Shown: positions 15,908-25,446 of the stretch, piece after piece
Layout of the letters: each line of letters starts with the position of its first letter
Numbering within the stretch: position 1 is the stretch's first letter
From: Erwinia sp. HDF1-3R
GTDB lineage: Bacteria; Pseudomonadota; Gammaproteobacteria; Enterobacterales; Enterobacteriaceae
Assembly (NCBI RefSeq): GCF_039621855.1
Contig: NZ_CP155071.1
Location: 4,712,001 to 4,776,000, forward strand
DNA length: 64,000 bases
Direction of reading: 5' to 3'
Program-made: the position numbers and the translations under genes
The notes under the pieces: generated by a model
Told to the model about the DNA's origin: nothing
What the model saw: the letters and a program-made list of their open reading frames with translations, nothing else
Databases searched by the model: none

Positions 15908-15921
15908 TGGAACCGGTTCCA
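15908..15921. promoter_or_regulatory. PtxS-type operator of the kgu operon
   Basis: Perfect 14-bp palindrome TGGAACCGGTTCCA. The Pseudomonas PtxS operator is TGAAACCGGTTTCA, differing by one symmetrical base. It lies 46 bp before the kguE start, where a LacI-type repressor would block transcription. Confidence 0.75.
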
Positions 15922-15967
15922 TTTAACGTTTTTGTAACGCCATGGCCGTGTGAGCCAGGAGAATGCG

Positions 15968-16717
15968 ATGAAAAGAGACATAATAGTGGTAACCGCTGCC
16001 TATGGCCGCGAGTGTGTTGAACAACAGGGTGGCCAGCAGGCTTTACTGCCGATCGTTGCGGAGGCGGGTGCAGACGGCGTGGAGATCCGCCGTGAGCTTT
16101 TTACGGCAGAGGCCCTGAATCATCTGGCTGAAACAGGTGCCGCCATTGCCCAGGCGCGACTTAAGGCCGTTTATTCGGTGCCGGAAGCGCTGTTTACCGC
16201 GCAGGGTGAGCTTAACCCGCATATCGACCGCCATCTTGCGGAGGCGCAGCAGTTAGGTGCGCAGCGGCTAAAATATGCCTTAGGACACTACCCGCGTGAT
16301 ATATGTCGTCAGCAGCTACAGCAGCATCTTTCCGGGCAGCCGGTTGAACTGTTAGTGGAAAACGATCAGACGGACGACGGCAAACTTGCTGCGCTGGAGG
16401 GCTGGTTTAACGACGGCGGTGGCGCGCAGAATGAAACGGGCATGACCTTCGATATGGGCAACTGGCTGTGGGTCGGAGACGATCCCCTGGCTGCGGCGGC
16501 GCGCCTCAGCCGCTTTGTCCGCTATATCCACGTTAAGGCGGCGGTAGCAGATAAATCAGGCTGGCGCGCCATTGCGCTGGATGAGGCTGATAACCTCTGG
16601 CGTGAAACCCTGGCGCGGCTGCCTGGCGATGTGCCGCGCGCGATAGAATTCCCCCTGGAGGGCAATGATTTGGTTGCCATCACCCGACACTACGTTGATC
16701 TGCTGCGAGAGGAATAA
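15968..16717 (+). CDS. kguE: KguE, TIM-barrel epimerase/isomerase-like protein of 2-ketogluconate utilisation
   Basis: First gene of the kgu operon. A 249-aa xylose-isomerase-like TIM-barrel protein: acidic residues end the strands (GADGVEIRRELF, ELLVENDQ, GMTFDMGNW, YIHVKAA, IEFPLEG), giving the metal-site pattern of sugar-phosphate epimerases. KguE's exact biochemical step is not established to my knowledge. ATG 15968 is preferred because AGGAGA lies 5 nt upstream; an in-frame start 18 nt earlier has no such site. kguK follows after 3 nt. Confidence 0.85.
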   Translation: MKRDIIVVTAAYGRECVEQQGGQQALLPIVAEAGADGVEIRRELFTAEALNHLAETGAAIAQARLKAVYSVPEALFTAQGELNPHIDRHLAEAQQLGAQRLKYALGHYPRDICRQQLQQHLSGQPVELLVENDQTDDGKLAALEGWFNDGGGAQNETGMTFDMGNWLWVGDDPLAAAARLSRFVRYIHVKAAVADKSGWRAIALDEADNLWRETLARLPGDVPRAIEFPLEGNDLVAITRHYVDLLREE

Positions 16718-16720
16718 CCG

Positions 16721-17677
16721 ATGACCACCCATAAAAACGGCACGCTCGATGCGGTCACGATTGGCGAAGCGATGGCGATGTTTGTTGCCAGCGATACCGG
16801 GGACCTCGCAGCGGCTGAGCGCTTCGTTAAGCGCATTGCCGGTGCCGAACTTAACGTCGCCATCGGCCTGGCCAGACTGGGGCTGAAGGTTGGCTGGGTC
16901 AGCCGCGTGGGCAATGACTCGTTTGGTCGATTCACCCGCCAGCAGTTGGAAAAAGAGGGCGTTGATTACCGCCGGGTTACGACGGACGATCGCTTTCCTA
17001 CCGGCTTCCAGCTGAAATCGAAGGTTGATGACGGTTCCGACCCGCTGGTTGAGTATTTTCGGAAAGGATCGGCCGCGAGCCATCTCTCCGTGGATGATTT
17101 TGACCGTGACTACTTTGGTGCTGCCCGCCATTTGCACCTTAGCGGCGTGTCGGCAGCCCTGTCGGCTTCATCCCTGGCGTTGTCCGGGCACGCTGCGCAG
17201 CAGATGAAGCAGTTAGGCAAAACGATATCGTTCGATCCTAATCTGCGTCCGGTGCTGTGGCCGAGTGAGCGCGAGATGGTCAAACAGCTTAATATGCTGG
17301 CGGGCTATGCCGACTGGGTGCTACCCGGCATCAGCGAAGGCAAAATACTGACCGGTCACCACCAGCCGGAAGCCATCGCTGACTTCTACCTTGATAAGGG
17401 GGTAAAAGCAGTGATTGTGAAAACCGGCTGCGACGGTGCCTGGTACAAGACCTCGCAGGGCGAAAAAGGCGCCGTTGAAGCGATTAAAACCGACAACGTG
17501 GTGGATACCGTGGGGGCCGGTGACGGCTTCGCGGTTGGCGTCATTAGCGCCCTGCTGGAAGGAAAAACGCTGCCGCAGGCTATCCGACGTGGCAACAAAA
17601 TCGGCTCACTGGCGATTCAGGCCATCGGTGACAGTGAAGGCTTACCGACCCGCGACGCGCTGGGTGACAGCTATTGA
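16721..17677 (+). CDS. kguK: 2-ketogluconokinase KguK (PfkB family)
   Basis: Cytoplasmic sugar kinase phosphorylating 2-ketogluconate at position 6. PfkB/ribokinase features: N-terminal TIGEAMAMF and GAELNVAIGLARLG, SFDPNLRPVLWP, and the C-terminal DTVGAGDGFAVGV anion-hole motif with the catalytic Asp. 318 aa, normal for this group, which also includes 2-keto-3-deoxygluconokinase; operon context favours KguK. The gene begins 3 nt after kguE. Confidence 0.88.
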   Translation: MTTHKNGTLDAVTIGEAMAMFVASDTGDLAAAERFVKRIAGAELNVAIGLARLGLKVGWVSRVGNDSFGRFTRQQLEKEGVDYRRVTTDDRFPTGFQLKSKVDDGSDPLVEYFRKGSAASHLSVDDFDRDYFGAARHLHLSGVSAALSASSLALSGHAAQQMKQLGKTISFDPNLRPVLWPSEREMVKQLNMLAGYADWVLPGISEGKILTGHHQPEAIADFYLDKGVKAVIVKTGCDGAWYKTSQGEKGAVEAIKTDNVVDTVGAGDGFAVGVISALLEGKTLPQAIRRGNKIGSLAIQAIGDSEGLPTRDALGDSY

Positions 17678-17748
17678 TCCCCGGAAAATAACGCTTAACT
17701 CACTCAGTGACACAGCCGGCGTTAGCCCCTCACTCAAGAGGTATTACG

Positions 17749-19032
17749 ATGGAAAAGAGTAAAATCGCGCCTAAACGCTGGTGGTATATCATGCCCATCG
17801 TGTTTATTACCTACAGCCTGGCCTATCTCGACAGAGCGAACTTCAGCTTTGCGTCGGCAGCGGGGATCAACGATGACCTCGGCATTACCAAAGGCATGTC
17901 ATCCCTGCTGGGCGCGCTGTTTTTTCTGGGCTATTTCTTCTTCCAGATCCCTGGCGCGGTGTATGCAGAGCGCCGCAGCGTCAAGAAACTGGTGTTTGTC
18001 TGCCTGCTTCTGTGGGGCGTCTGCGCCTCGCTGACCGGTATGGTCAGTAATATCCCGATGCTGGCGGTGATCCGTTTTGTCCTCGGCGTAGTGGAAGCCG
18101 CCGTCATGCCCGCCATGCTTATCTATATCAGCAACTGGTTTACGAAATCCGAGCGTTCCCGCGCCAATACCTTTCTTATTCTGGGTAATCCGGTCACCGT
18201 CCTGTGGATGTCGGTGGTGTCTGGCTATCTGATTAACGCCTTCGGCTGGCGGGAGATGTTTATCTTTGAGGGCATTCCGGCGGTGATCTGGGCGGTAGCC
18301 TGGTGGTTTATGGTGCAGGATAAACCGGCACAGGCAACATGGCTGAGCGCCGACGAAAAGGCCGCTTTGCAGGCGCAGCTGCAAAAGGAGCAGGAGAATA
18401 TCAAGGCGGTGCGCAACTACAGCGAAGCCTTTAAATCCCGTAACGTCATTATTCTGTGCATGCAGTATTTTACCTGGAGTATCGGGGTATACGGTTTTGT
18501 ACTCTGGCTGCCGTCGATTCTGCGCAACGGTACCCAGATGGGGATGGTTGAGGCTGGCTGGCTTTCCGCCGTGCCTTATCTGGCCGCCACGATCGCCATG
18601 CTGGTGGTTTCATGGGCGTCTGACAAATTACAAAATCGCAAACTGTTCGTCTGGCCCCTGCTGCTGATTGGGGCGCTGGCGTTTTTAGGCTCCTGGTTTA
18701 TCGGTGCCAGCCACTTCTGGCTCTCCTTCTCGCTGCTGGTGGTAGCGGGCGCGGCAATGTATGCCCCTTATGGGCCATTCTTCGCCATTATCCCCGAGAT
18801 GCTGCCGCGCAACGTTGCCGGTGGGGCGATGGCGCTGATTAACGCCATGGGCGCACTGGGGTCGTTCCTCGGCTCCTGGGTGGTGGGCTATTTGAATGGC
18901 TCCACCGGCAGCCCTTCTGCATCGTATATATTTATGGGGGCGTCACTGCTGATCTCCGTGTGGCTGACGCTTATCGTAAAGCCCGCCGCGAATACACAGC
19001 CGCCGCTGGCTAATGGCGCTAAACATGCCTGA
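17749..19032 (+). CDS. kguT: 2-ketogluconate transporter KguT (MFS, anion:cation symporter family)
   Basis: Inner-membrane proton symporter for 2-ketogluconate. 427 aa with about 12 hydrophobic segments; [10 protein letters not shown] at the first helix and the [16 protein letters not shown] segment are typical of the ACS/phthalate-type MFS branch that holds hexuronate and ketogluconate carriers. ATG 17749 has AAGAGG 7 nt upstream; residues earlier in frame are discarded. It is 71 nt after kguK. Confidence 0.88.
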   Translation: MEKSKIAPKRWWYIMPIVFITYSLAYLDRANFSFASAAGINDDLGITKGMSSLLGALFFLGYFFFQIPGAVYAERRSVKKLVFVCLLLWGVCASLTGMVSNIPMLAVIRFVLGVVEAAVMPAMLIYISNWFTKSERSRANTFLILGNPVTVLWMSVVSGYLINAFGWREMFIFEGIPAVIWAVAWWFMVQDKPAQATWLSADEKAALQAQLQKEQENIKAVRNYSEAFKSRNVIILCMQYFTWSIGVYGFVLWLPSILRNGTQMGMVEAGWLSAVPYLAATIAMLVVSWASDKLQNRKLFVWPLLLIGALAFLGSWFIGASHFWLSFSLLVVAGAAMYAPYGPFFAIIPEMLPRNVAGGAMALINAMGALGSFLGSWVVGYLNGSTGSPSASYIFMGASLLISVWLTLIVKPAANTQPPLANGAKHA

Positions 19033-19069
19033 GCCCGACCCCCAACCTTTTGCAAACAGGGAGCAAAGA

Positions 19070-20044
19070 ATGAAACCTTCAGTGGTGTTGTATAAGACCT
19101 TACCCGATGATTTACGCGCAAAGCTCGACGACCATTTTACGGTAACCGAGCTCAGCGACCTGAGCCCGGAAACGCTGAGCAGGCATGCCGACGCGTTCGC
19201 GCAGGCGGAGGGTATCCTGGGCTCCGGTGGCAAAGTTGACGCCGAATTCCTGCAAAAAACGCCAAAGCTGCGCGCGGCCTCAACCGTCTCGGTAGGCTAC
19301 GATAATTTCGACGTTGATGCCCTTAACGCGCGCAGCGTGGTACTGATGCACACGCCAACCGTGCTGACGGAAACCGTCGCCGATACCATGATGGCGCTGG
19401 TGCTGACTTCCGCACGACGCATTGTTGAGGTTGCCGATCGGGTGAAAGCCGGTGAGTGGCAGGGCAGCATCGGCGCAGACTGGTTTGGGGTTGACGTCCA
19501 CCATAAAAAGCTGGGCATCCTCGGGATGGGCCGTATCGGCATGGCGCTGGCACAGCGCGCTCACCTTGGCTTCAGTATGCCCATTCTGTATAACGCCCGC
19601 AGGCATCATGAAGAGGCCGAACAGCGCTTTGACGCCACCTGGTGCGATCTCGACAGGCTGCTCCGTGAGTCTGATTTTCTCTGCATCAGCCTGCCGTTGA
19701 CCGAAGAGACGCACCATTTAATCGGCCGCGAGCAGCTGGCGAAGATGAAACCGAGCGCAGTGCTGATTAATGCCGGACGCGGGCCGGTTATTGACGAAGA
19801 GGCGCTGATCGCCGCGCTGCGCGACGGCACTCTGCACGCCGCCGGTCTGGACGTATTCGAGAAAGAACCCCTTCCCGCCGACTCACCGCTACTTACGCTG
19901 CCCAACGTGGTCGCCCTGCCTCACATTGGCTCTGCCACGCATGAAACCCGCTACGGCATGGCGAAGGATGCGGTCGATAACCTGATTACCGCACTGACCG
20001 GCAAGGTCGATAAAAACTGCGTCAATCCGCAGGTACTGAAGTAA
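19070..20044 (+). CDS. ghrB: 2-ketoaldonate / glyoxylate-hydroxypyruvate reductase GhrB (KguD role)
   Basis: NAD(P)H-dependent D-2-hydroxyacid dehydrogenase that reduces 2-ketogluconate (as KguD, its 6-phosphate) to the gluconate form. Rossmann motif [30 protein letters not shown] with the catalytic Arg region, and [11 protein letters not shown] carrying the catalytic His. 324 aa, the length of E. coli GhrB, and very similar to it in sequence from memory. ATG 19070 has AGGGAG upstream. Last gene of the operon, 37 nt after kguT; a hairpin follows. Confidence 0.92.
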   Translation: MKPSVVLYKTLPDDLRAKLDDHFTVTELSDLSPETLSRHADAFAQAEGILGSGGKVDAEFLQKTPKLRAASTVSVGYDNFDVDALNARSVVLMHTPTVLTETVADTMMALVLTSARRIVEVADRVKAGEWQGSIGADWFGVDVHHKKLGILGMGRIGMALAQRAHLGFSMPILYNARRHHEEAEQRFDATWCDLDRLLRESDFLCISLPLTEETHHLIGREQLAKMKPSAVLINAGRGPVIDEEALIAALRDGTLHAAGLDVFEKEPLPADSPLLTLPNVVALPHIGSATHETRYGMAKDAVDNLITALTGKVDKNCVNPQVLK

Positions 20045-20052
20045 TCACCTCT

Positions 20053-20086
20053 CCGGGGGGATCGCCGATCCGCCCGGGCTTTTCTG
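20053..20086 (+). terminator. Terminator after ghrB
   Basis: Nested stem CCGGG / CCCGG enclosing GGATCG / CGATCC, followed by CTTTTCTG. Placed directly after the kgu operon. Confidence 0.6.
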
Positions 20087-20136
20087 ACGCTGCCCGCCTT
20101 CCCCCTCACACTCAGCCCCGGCAAGGGATGAAAAGG

Positions 20137-20340
20137 TTATTTAACAAAAGTCCACACTGCCGCAGGGACGCGATCGTACAGGCGTCCGGTGATCAGTTCG
20201 GCCTTACGGTGGTCGTATGCGCTGGCAATGATATCGACAAGCGTTGCCGGACGGGTATGGATAAGGTGCTCATACACCTTTTCGAGCGTTTCGAGCCTGG
20301 AACAGCGGCGAAAGTGCAGCAGAAATTCATGTCGGGTCAT
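20137..20340 (-). CDS. Hha/YmoA-family nucleoid-associated regulator
   Basis: 67-aa homologue of Hha/YmoA, small proteins that bind H-NS and help silence foreign or virulence genes. Matches to Hha: FRRCSRL-TLEKV (Hha RRCQTIDTLERV), AYDHRKAEL (Hha AADHRLAEL) and the C-terminus LYDRVPAAVWTFVK (Hha LYDKIPSSVWKFIR). ATG 20340 has AAGGTG upstream; a GTG three codons earlier is less likely. It lies 145 nt after the last fimbrial gene on the same strand with no clear terminator between, so it may be the last gene of that operon. Confidence 0.85.
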   Translation of the reverse strand: MTRHEFLLHFRRCSRLETLEKVYEHLIHTRPATLVDIIASAYDHRKAELITGRLYDRVPAAVWTFVK

Positions 20341-20484
20341 TGTTATCACCTTATAAAATCATGGGGAAATCCCTCCCGGAGATTTACCGCACTGGGTTTA
20401 TGTCCTTTAATGCGAATAACCGAAACTGCTTTTTTAAAATCCTGCCAGCCGGATAAAACCTTAAAAAACTGACGCAAAACCCGA

Positions 20485-21528
20485 CTATTTAAAGGTAACA
20501 TCCACGTTTGCCGAGGCAGAAAAAGGCCCTATCTGCGGACTGGTATTAAGCCATTTAAGACTGGCGAAAAAATCCCTCTGTACGACATCTCCATTAATCA
20601 CACCGAGGGGGACAGGTGTGTTCATTTGAATCGCCTTTCCGGGTGTTTCCGTCTGGGAGAGAACGATACCAAACCCACTTTTATCGGTCGGCAATATAAC
20701 GCTCCTATCCCTGACCGGATAAGTTGTACTAAAGCTGGCTTCCAGCGTCTCGCCCTGGCAATCCTGTCCGGAATCCTTGTCTACCAGGCTGGTGAGGATT
20801 GAAAAAGGCACCTGCTTCTCGATTTTACCCGCCACCGCATTCAGTCGTGATATATGACCAAATTCAACGGTACTGCCGTTATTACCCGCGATCGTGATTT
20901 TAGGATTGCAGGAAATAAACCTGATATTCCCCAGCCCGGTGATATAAGCGTTAAAATTACTGTCCCTGATCGAGTTGAGACCCAGCACGCCGTCCACCTG
21001 AAAAAGAGAGTAGGTTCCGTTGTCATTAATTTTACCTCCCGCAGGCGGCGGATTGCCTGTCGCTTTTATATAAACGGAATAGGTCACGGTCACCGTTAAG
21101 GGCTCAGCGGGTGTGCGACAGCCATAGTAGGACCGGACGCATCGGGTAGCAGGCCCGACGTCGCTTCTGGCACCTTTAACCGGTTTAATATCAATAGATT
21201 GATAAGTTACGCCCACTTCAATCGAATTATGGATCCGTCCCATTGCATTAGCCGGATCCCAGTAGAGATAGGCATTCTCTCCCTCAGGGTGCCGACGGTC
21301 GTCCTGACAGGTAAATTCAGACGTATAGGAGGGTGAACGCCACAGCAGCGTTCCTGCCGCTTTGTTAGCCGTTGAAACATTAATGGGTTTATCGAGAATG
21401 ATAACCTGCCTGACGCTTCCCGATTCACCCCGGCACGCCAGGGCAAAACTCTTAACCGAATATCCCATAGAGAGCATTAACAACAGGCTAAATAACGGCC
21501 ATTTACTACATTGTTTAAAATGGTGCAC
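20485..21528 (-). CDS. Fimbrial tip adhesin (two-domain)
   Basis: 347 aa with a signal peptide ending near KSFALA. The N-terminal ~180 residues (CRGESGSVRQVIIL, TCQDDRRHPEG, VRSYYGCRTPAEPLTVTV) would form a receptor-binding domain, and the last ~140 residues look like a pilin domain ending SASANVDVTFK with alternating hydrophobics. Cys pairs suit disulphides. Placement after the usher (9 nt) is the usual position of a tip adhesin. No known lectin specificity is recognised. Receptor unknown. Confidence 0.75.
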   Translation of the reverse strand: MHHFKQCSKWPLFSLLLMLSMGYSVKSFALACRGESGSVRQVIILDKPINVSTANKAAGTLLWRSPSYTSEFTCQDDRRHPEGENAYLYWDPANAMGRIHNSIEVGVTYQSIDIKPVKGARSDVGPATRCVRSYYGCRTPAEPLTVTVTYSVYIKATGNPPPAGGKINDNGTYSLFQVDGVLGLNSIRDSNFNAYITGLGNIRFISCNPKITIAGNNGSTVEFGHISRLNAVAGKIEKQVPFSILTSLVDKDSGQDCQGETLEASFSTTYPVRDRSVILPTDKSGFGIVLSQTETPGKAIQMNTPVPLGVINGDVVQRDFFASLKWLNTSPQIGPFSASANVDVTFK

Positions 21529-21537
21529 GTTAGCCCC

Positions 21538-24153
21538 TTAATTTTGCGCGCAGACGAGAGTTGTTTCACGATATCCCGCGGTGATCTCGCCTTTTTTAGA
21601 ACGTAAGTCAGGGATAAGAAAGTGACAGCTTTCCTCTTTGCCCTCTCCCCATTTAACTAAAATTCGCTCCCCTGCATTGGCACCGGAAATAAAAATATCG
21701 CCATTTGTCCCCACAATACCCTTACTGATGCCTGCCGAACTTAGCGCAGCTGCGCCGAGAGGCGGCACGATCCCGTCCCGATGAGTACTGTGTATTAACA
21801 GGCTCTGCCCGGTGAACGTGTCATATTTAATACGGCCAATGGCACCATAGGTGGGGACGATATCTTTTACGGCGTTAGGTATATCCACACCATTTTTGAT
21901 ATCTGCGGTGCGCAGCGCCACGCGGTTATGATGATATGGCACCGCAGAGGTCATAACGGCATAACCGAAAGGGTCGATAGCGGCGCCTGGCTGATTTTCT
22001 AAGCGCGTGCCTCGGGCATTCTTTGCCTCAACCAAAATAAATGTATTCTGTAATGGCTGCGTTAAGGTAATGCCTCCCGAGTGCGCGACGATGCCTCCCG
22101 CAAGACCTAAGGTTTCCTGCCGGGTCCCGCCGCCGTAGCTATAGCCCGCGTCAACATTCCCGATACTGCCCTGATAGCCTAAATTTGCCGAATTGATCAG
22201 GCTGGATCCCTGGGCATTTGCCGTCTGCACGGAATAACTCAGGCGATTATCATCAAGCAGAGAACCGCTTGCTCCCGAATTGAATCCGTTGCCGTCGGCC
22301 TTATTATGACTGGCGCTGAAATTTGCCATAACGGTTCGGGATTTACCGACATTAAAGGGAACTGAAACGCTAAGATTACAGCTGCGGTCATTGTCGTGAT
22401 GGTTACTTTGTGTATCCTGAATAAACAGGCCATACACGACATCCCTGAAGCTATTGTTAAGTCCTATCTGGAGACTCCGGTCAATACCGCTTGCCCCCCA
22501 ATAACTCTGACCACTGGCATTTATAAATACGCTCGCCTTCCCGGCAATCTGCTGATTGACATAAACGTCTACCTTCTGTCGGCGGGTAGGAAAATGCCGG
22601 GTATAATAAACGTGCCGGTGAGCCTGCATGCTATCCGTGGTGTCTGAGTCGTCGTAATAATTACGGTTATCCCAGTAGATGTTCCGATAGCGCCCATTTT
22701 CCCAGCGATCGCGCTCGGCTACGGCATCAGCATACTCATAATATCCGCTGCCAGGATAACGGTATCCGGTCAGCTTAAATTCAGTACCGGTCTTTGCTAA
22801 AGATTTTGCATACATAAGCTTCATCGCGGTACCCGTTTTACTGTCACCCGCTACCCTATGGGTTTCAGAAAAGGAGAGCGCTGATGACAGGGCACCCAGC
22901 GAACCGAGGCTCTTACTCAGCCCGGTGACGCCAGCGCGATAGTTTTCAGCAACAATAATGCCGCCATACGGCGTCAAATCGTAGCGCGTACCATGGGAAA
23001 CCGTCGCCTCAATAAAATCGGGCGTATAGGCGGTAAACCCATTCTGATATGTGCCCGCGGTAAGCTGATACTGCCACTGACCCTGACGTATCATATTGGG
23101 CACGGAGGCATAAGGGACGATAAAGCTGTTTTTAGTCCCATCAGCCTCAATCACGGTGACATGGAGATCGCCGCTCAGATTACTGGGATAAATATCAGAA
23201 ATGGCAAATGGCCCGGGCGCCACGTTTGTACTGTAAATGGTGTATCCGTTCTGTCTGACATCGACACGCGCGTTAGAGGTGGCAACACCGCGCACCACCG
23301 GCGCATAGCCAGTAAGGCTGTCCGGCAGCATCTCTTTCGCCGAGCTTACCTGAATGCCCATAAACTGGACGCTGTCGAAGACATCACTGCCGGTGCTGGT
23401 TTTACCCACCGTAAGACGGCTTTGCAAAGCAGTGAGATCGGTTTCAGCCCAGGAAGCAATATTCTTCCCTTTTCCTGACCAGGATGAACGCTTGCTATAA
23501 ACAGAGTTATTACGAAATCGCCAGCTTCCAATATTCACACCGCTATTAACACTGATAAAAGCGTACTCAGAAACATTATGATTTGCGTTATTATTATAGG
23601 TATTCCTGTTTCCGCTAAAACTGTAGTTCACGAAGCCAGCATTGATGCCATCGTCGTAGACGGACGCAGGGAGAGCACCCTGAGCGTGACTAACCATAAA
23701 CAGCTGGGGAACGGTAATATCCACTCTCTGTTTGGCTGGATCAGCTATCAGGATTGCGCCAGGACGTTGGGCTGCAATATCAAAGCACACCTCTTCCTTC
23801 GCCAGACTATACTCTGCTGGCATGATTACGCCGTAATTACGGTAAAGCCCGGCAGTAATGCAGGGTAGGATCTTATCCTGTGGGTGTTCTCTTGCAAAAG
23901 AGAGCACCCGGTGGTCTACTCGTTGGTTATTAAGATAAATATCGGTGGGATACTTGCCGGGTATAATATCATCTCCCTCCCTCATTGACTGGATCTTCGT
24001 AGCATTATTATCACCATGAATGAACGATAAATTAAATTTATCTTCCGCCATAGCTGGATGGGATAGAGTATATTGCCCTAAGGAAATGACCATCAGGATA
24101 TTAGAAAGCCTGATGATCTTATTCGGGCTTAATTGTATCATGTCGCACGCCAT
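21538..24153 (-). CDS. Outer-membrane fimbrial usher (FimD/PapC family)
   Basis: Beta-barrel pore that assembles and exports pilins. 871 aa, normal for ushers. Signal sequence (LSHPAMAEDKFN), N-terminal domain FNLSFIHGD...PGKYPTDIYLNNQRV, plug and barrel region (APVVRGVATSNARVDVRQNG, FAISDIYPSNLSGDLHVTV), and C-terminal domains (PLGAAALSSAGISKGIVG, CHFLIPD). It lies 22 nt after the chaperone gene. ATG 24153 has AAGGACCAGGG upstream. Confidence 0.93.
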   Translation of the reverse strand: MACDMIQLSPNKIIRLSNILMVISLGQYTLSHPAMAEDKFNLSFIHGDNNATKIQSMREGDDIIPGKYPTDIYLNNQRVDHRVLSFAREHPQDKILPCITAGLYRNYGVIMPAEYSLAKEEVCFDIAAQRPGAILIADPAKQRVDITVPQLFMVSHAQGALPASVYDDGINAGFVNYSFSGNRNTYNNNANHNVSEYAFISVNSGVNIGSWRFRNNSVYSKRSSWSGKGKNIASWAETDLTALQSRLTVGKTSTGSDVFDSVQFMGIQVSSAKEMLPDSLTGYAPVVRGVATSNARVDVRQNGYTIYSTNVAPGPFAISDIYPSNLSGDLHVTVIEADGTKNSFIVPYASVPNMIRQGQWQYQLTAGTYQNGFTAYTPDFIEATVSHGTRYDLTPYGGIIVAENYRAGVTGLSKSLGSLGALSSALSFSETHRVAGDSKTGTAMKLMYAKSLAKTGTEFKLTGYRYPGSGYYEYADAVAERDRWENGRYRNIYWDNRNYYDDSDTTDSMQAHRHVYYTRHFPTRRQKVDVYVNQQIAGKASVFINASGQSYWGASGIDRSLQIGLNNSFRDVVYGLFIQDTQSNHHDNDRSCNLSVSVPFNVGKSRTVMANFSASHNKADGNGFNSGASGSLLDDNRLSYSVQTANAQGSSLINSANLGYQGSIGNVDAGYSYGGGTRQETLGLAGGIVAHSGGITLTQPLQNTFILVEAKNARGTRLENQPGAAIDPFGYAVMTSAVPYHHNRVALRTADIKNGVDIPNAVKDIVPTYGAIGRIKYDTFTGQSLLIHSTHRDGIVPPLGAAALSSAGISKGIVGTNGDIFISGANAGERILVKWGEGKEESCHFLIPDLRSKKGEITAGYRETTLVCAQN

Positions 24154-24175
24154 TACCCTGGTCCTTCGAAATCCA

Positions 24176-24916
24176 TCAATTTATATCAACATCTTTAATT
24201 TCTGTATGACCACCGTAGTCATTTATATAAGTGAAACTGAGTTTTTTAACGTTTAATGACCCTTGTGGTACCGGCAGAGATAGCTCACCAAACGGCTTTA
24301 CCATATCTTCACTGAGCTTTACCCTTTTGCTATCGGCAGTACCTAAGGTGACAGCGCTCAGCGTGATATGATAGGGACTGTTATTGACTAACCGAAGGCT
24401 ATTCCCGCTGCGCCGCCACTGCAAACGTGCGGCCTCATGCTGCAAGGTATCCTTTATACTGGCGGGCCGGTAAAAAAGCTTCAGTCTGGTACGAATCGCA
24501 ACCTGTAAAACGTTATCTTCCCGTGGGGCGGGCGGTATTTCCTGTACATTTACCCACAGCAGCGATTCACGATCGGCGGCCAGCCCCTTACCGGAATAGA
24601 TAAATCGCAGTATTGCCTCTTTTTGTCCCGCAAGTTTCAGTATGGGTGGCGTCACCACCACAGGAATACTTTTGTTCATCGCCTCTTTATCGCCATTATC
24701 TAACCATGACTGCACCATATAGGGATCGTCACTGTCGTTATTAATAGATAAAGAGGCTGAACGTGAATCTGCATTGTAAATTATTCTTGTTGCTTCAATC
24801 TGTACCCCCGCTTCCGCGAAAAAGGAAAATGCCATCAGGAGTGAAAAAAAAATAAGAAACAATTTAGATTTATAACGCCTGAAAAACGCAGAGATCGTTG
24901 CGTCATCTTTCATCAT
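24176..24916 (-). CDS. Periplasmic fimbrial chaperone (PapD family)
   Basis: Delivers pilin subunits to the usher by donor-strand complementation. 246 aa with a signal peptide (FFSLLMAFSFFAEA), VQIEATRIIYNADSRSASLSINN at the mature start, and the family signature ESLLWVNVQEIPP; RTRLKLFYRP carries the subunit-binding strand. It starts 2 nt after the pilin stop. Confidence 0.93.
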   Translation of the reverse strand: MMKDDATISAFFRRYKSKLFLIFFSLLMAFSFFAEAGVQIEATRIIYNADSRSASLSINNDSDDPYMVQSWLDNGDKEAMNKSIPVVVTPPILKLAGQKEAILRFIYSGKGLAADRESLLWVNVQEIPPAPREDNVLQVAIRTRLKLFYRPASIKDTLQHEAARLQWRRSGNSLRLVNNSPYHITLSAVTLGTADSKRVKLSEDMVKPFGELSLPVPQGSLNVKKLSFTYINDYGGHTEIKDVDIN

Positions 24917-24918
24917 AT

Positions 24919-25446
24919 TTACTTATATTCTACGGTAAAGGTTGCATTAGCGTTTGCTTCACCCGCTATAACGTTTTGCTGATACGATTTATATCTGGCG
25001 CGCAGATTGAACGTCGTCGTTCCTGAGGCATCACCGCTGCTGGCGATACTCTGGTATAAAGCGTCATCACCGGCAACCTGCCCGATGGGGATCACCTTAT
25101 CGTTATTCGCCAACAGTTCAATACCTACCCCTGACGCTTTACTGACCGCCAGCAGGTTGGGTTGACCTTCAGGGGTTGGGCCATCAAAACGTAAGGTATA
25201 ATTACCCGCTTCGCACTTCTCCAGGCTAACGCTAAAGGCTTTAGCACCTGTCGTAGAACCTGTCGCAGGAAACGCTGATGTCCCATACTTCCCCAGAAAT
25301 ACCTGTTTATCACGATCGCCAGAGACGACCTGACAGGCAGACTGAATTATTTCTCCGGTAAAAGCGACTTTCCCATTTGCCGCATTTACATTACTGCTCA
25401 TTACAGGCATAAAAACCAGACTTGATGTCAAAATTACTCTCTTCAT
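24919..25446 (-). CDS. Major fimbrial subunit
   Basis: 175-aa pilin: signal peptide ending VNAANG, then GKVAFTGEIIQSACQV with the first conserved Cys, a second Cys in VSLEKCEAGNY, and the C-terminal beta-zipper NANATFTVEYK with the penultimate Tyr typical of pilins. First gene of the fimbrial operon; transcription should start in the AT-rich region upstream. Confidence 0.9.
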   Translation of the reverse strand: MKRVILTSSLVFMPVMSSNVNAANGKVAFTGEIIQSACQVVSGDRDKQVFLGKYGTSAFPATGSTTGAKAFSVSLEKCEAGNYTLRFDGPTPEGQPNLLAVSKASGVGIELLANNDKVIPIGQVAGDDALYQSIASSGDASGTTTFNLRARYKSYQQNVIAGEANANATFTVEYK

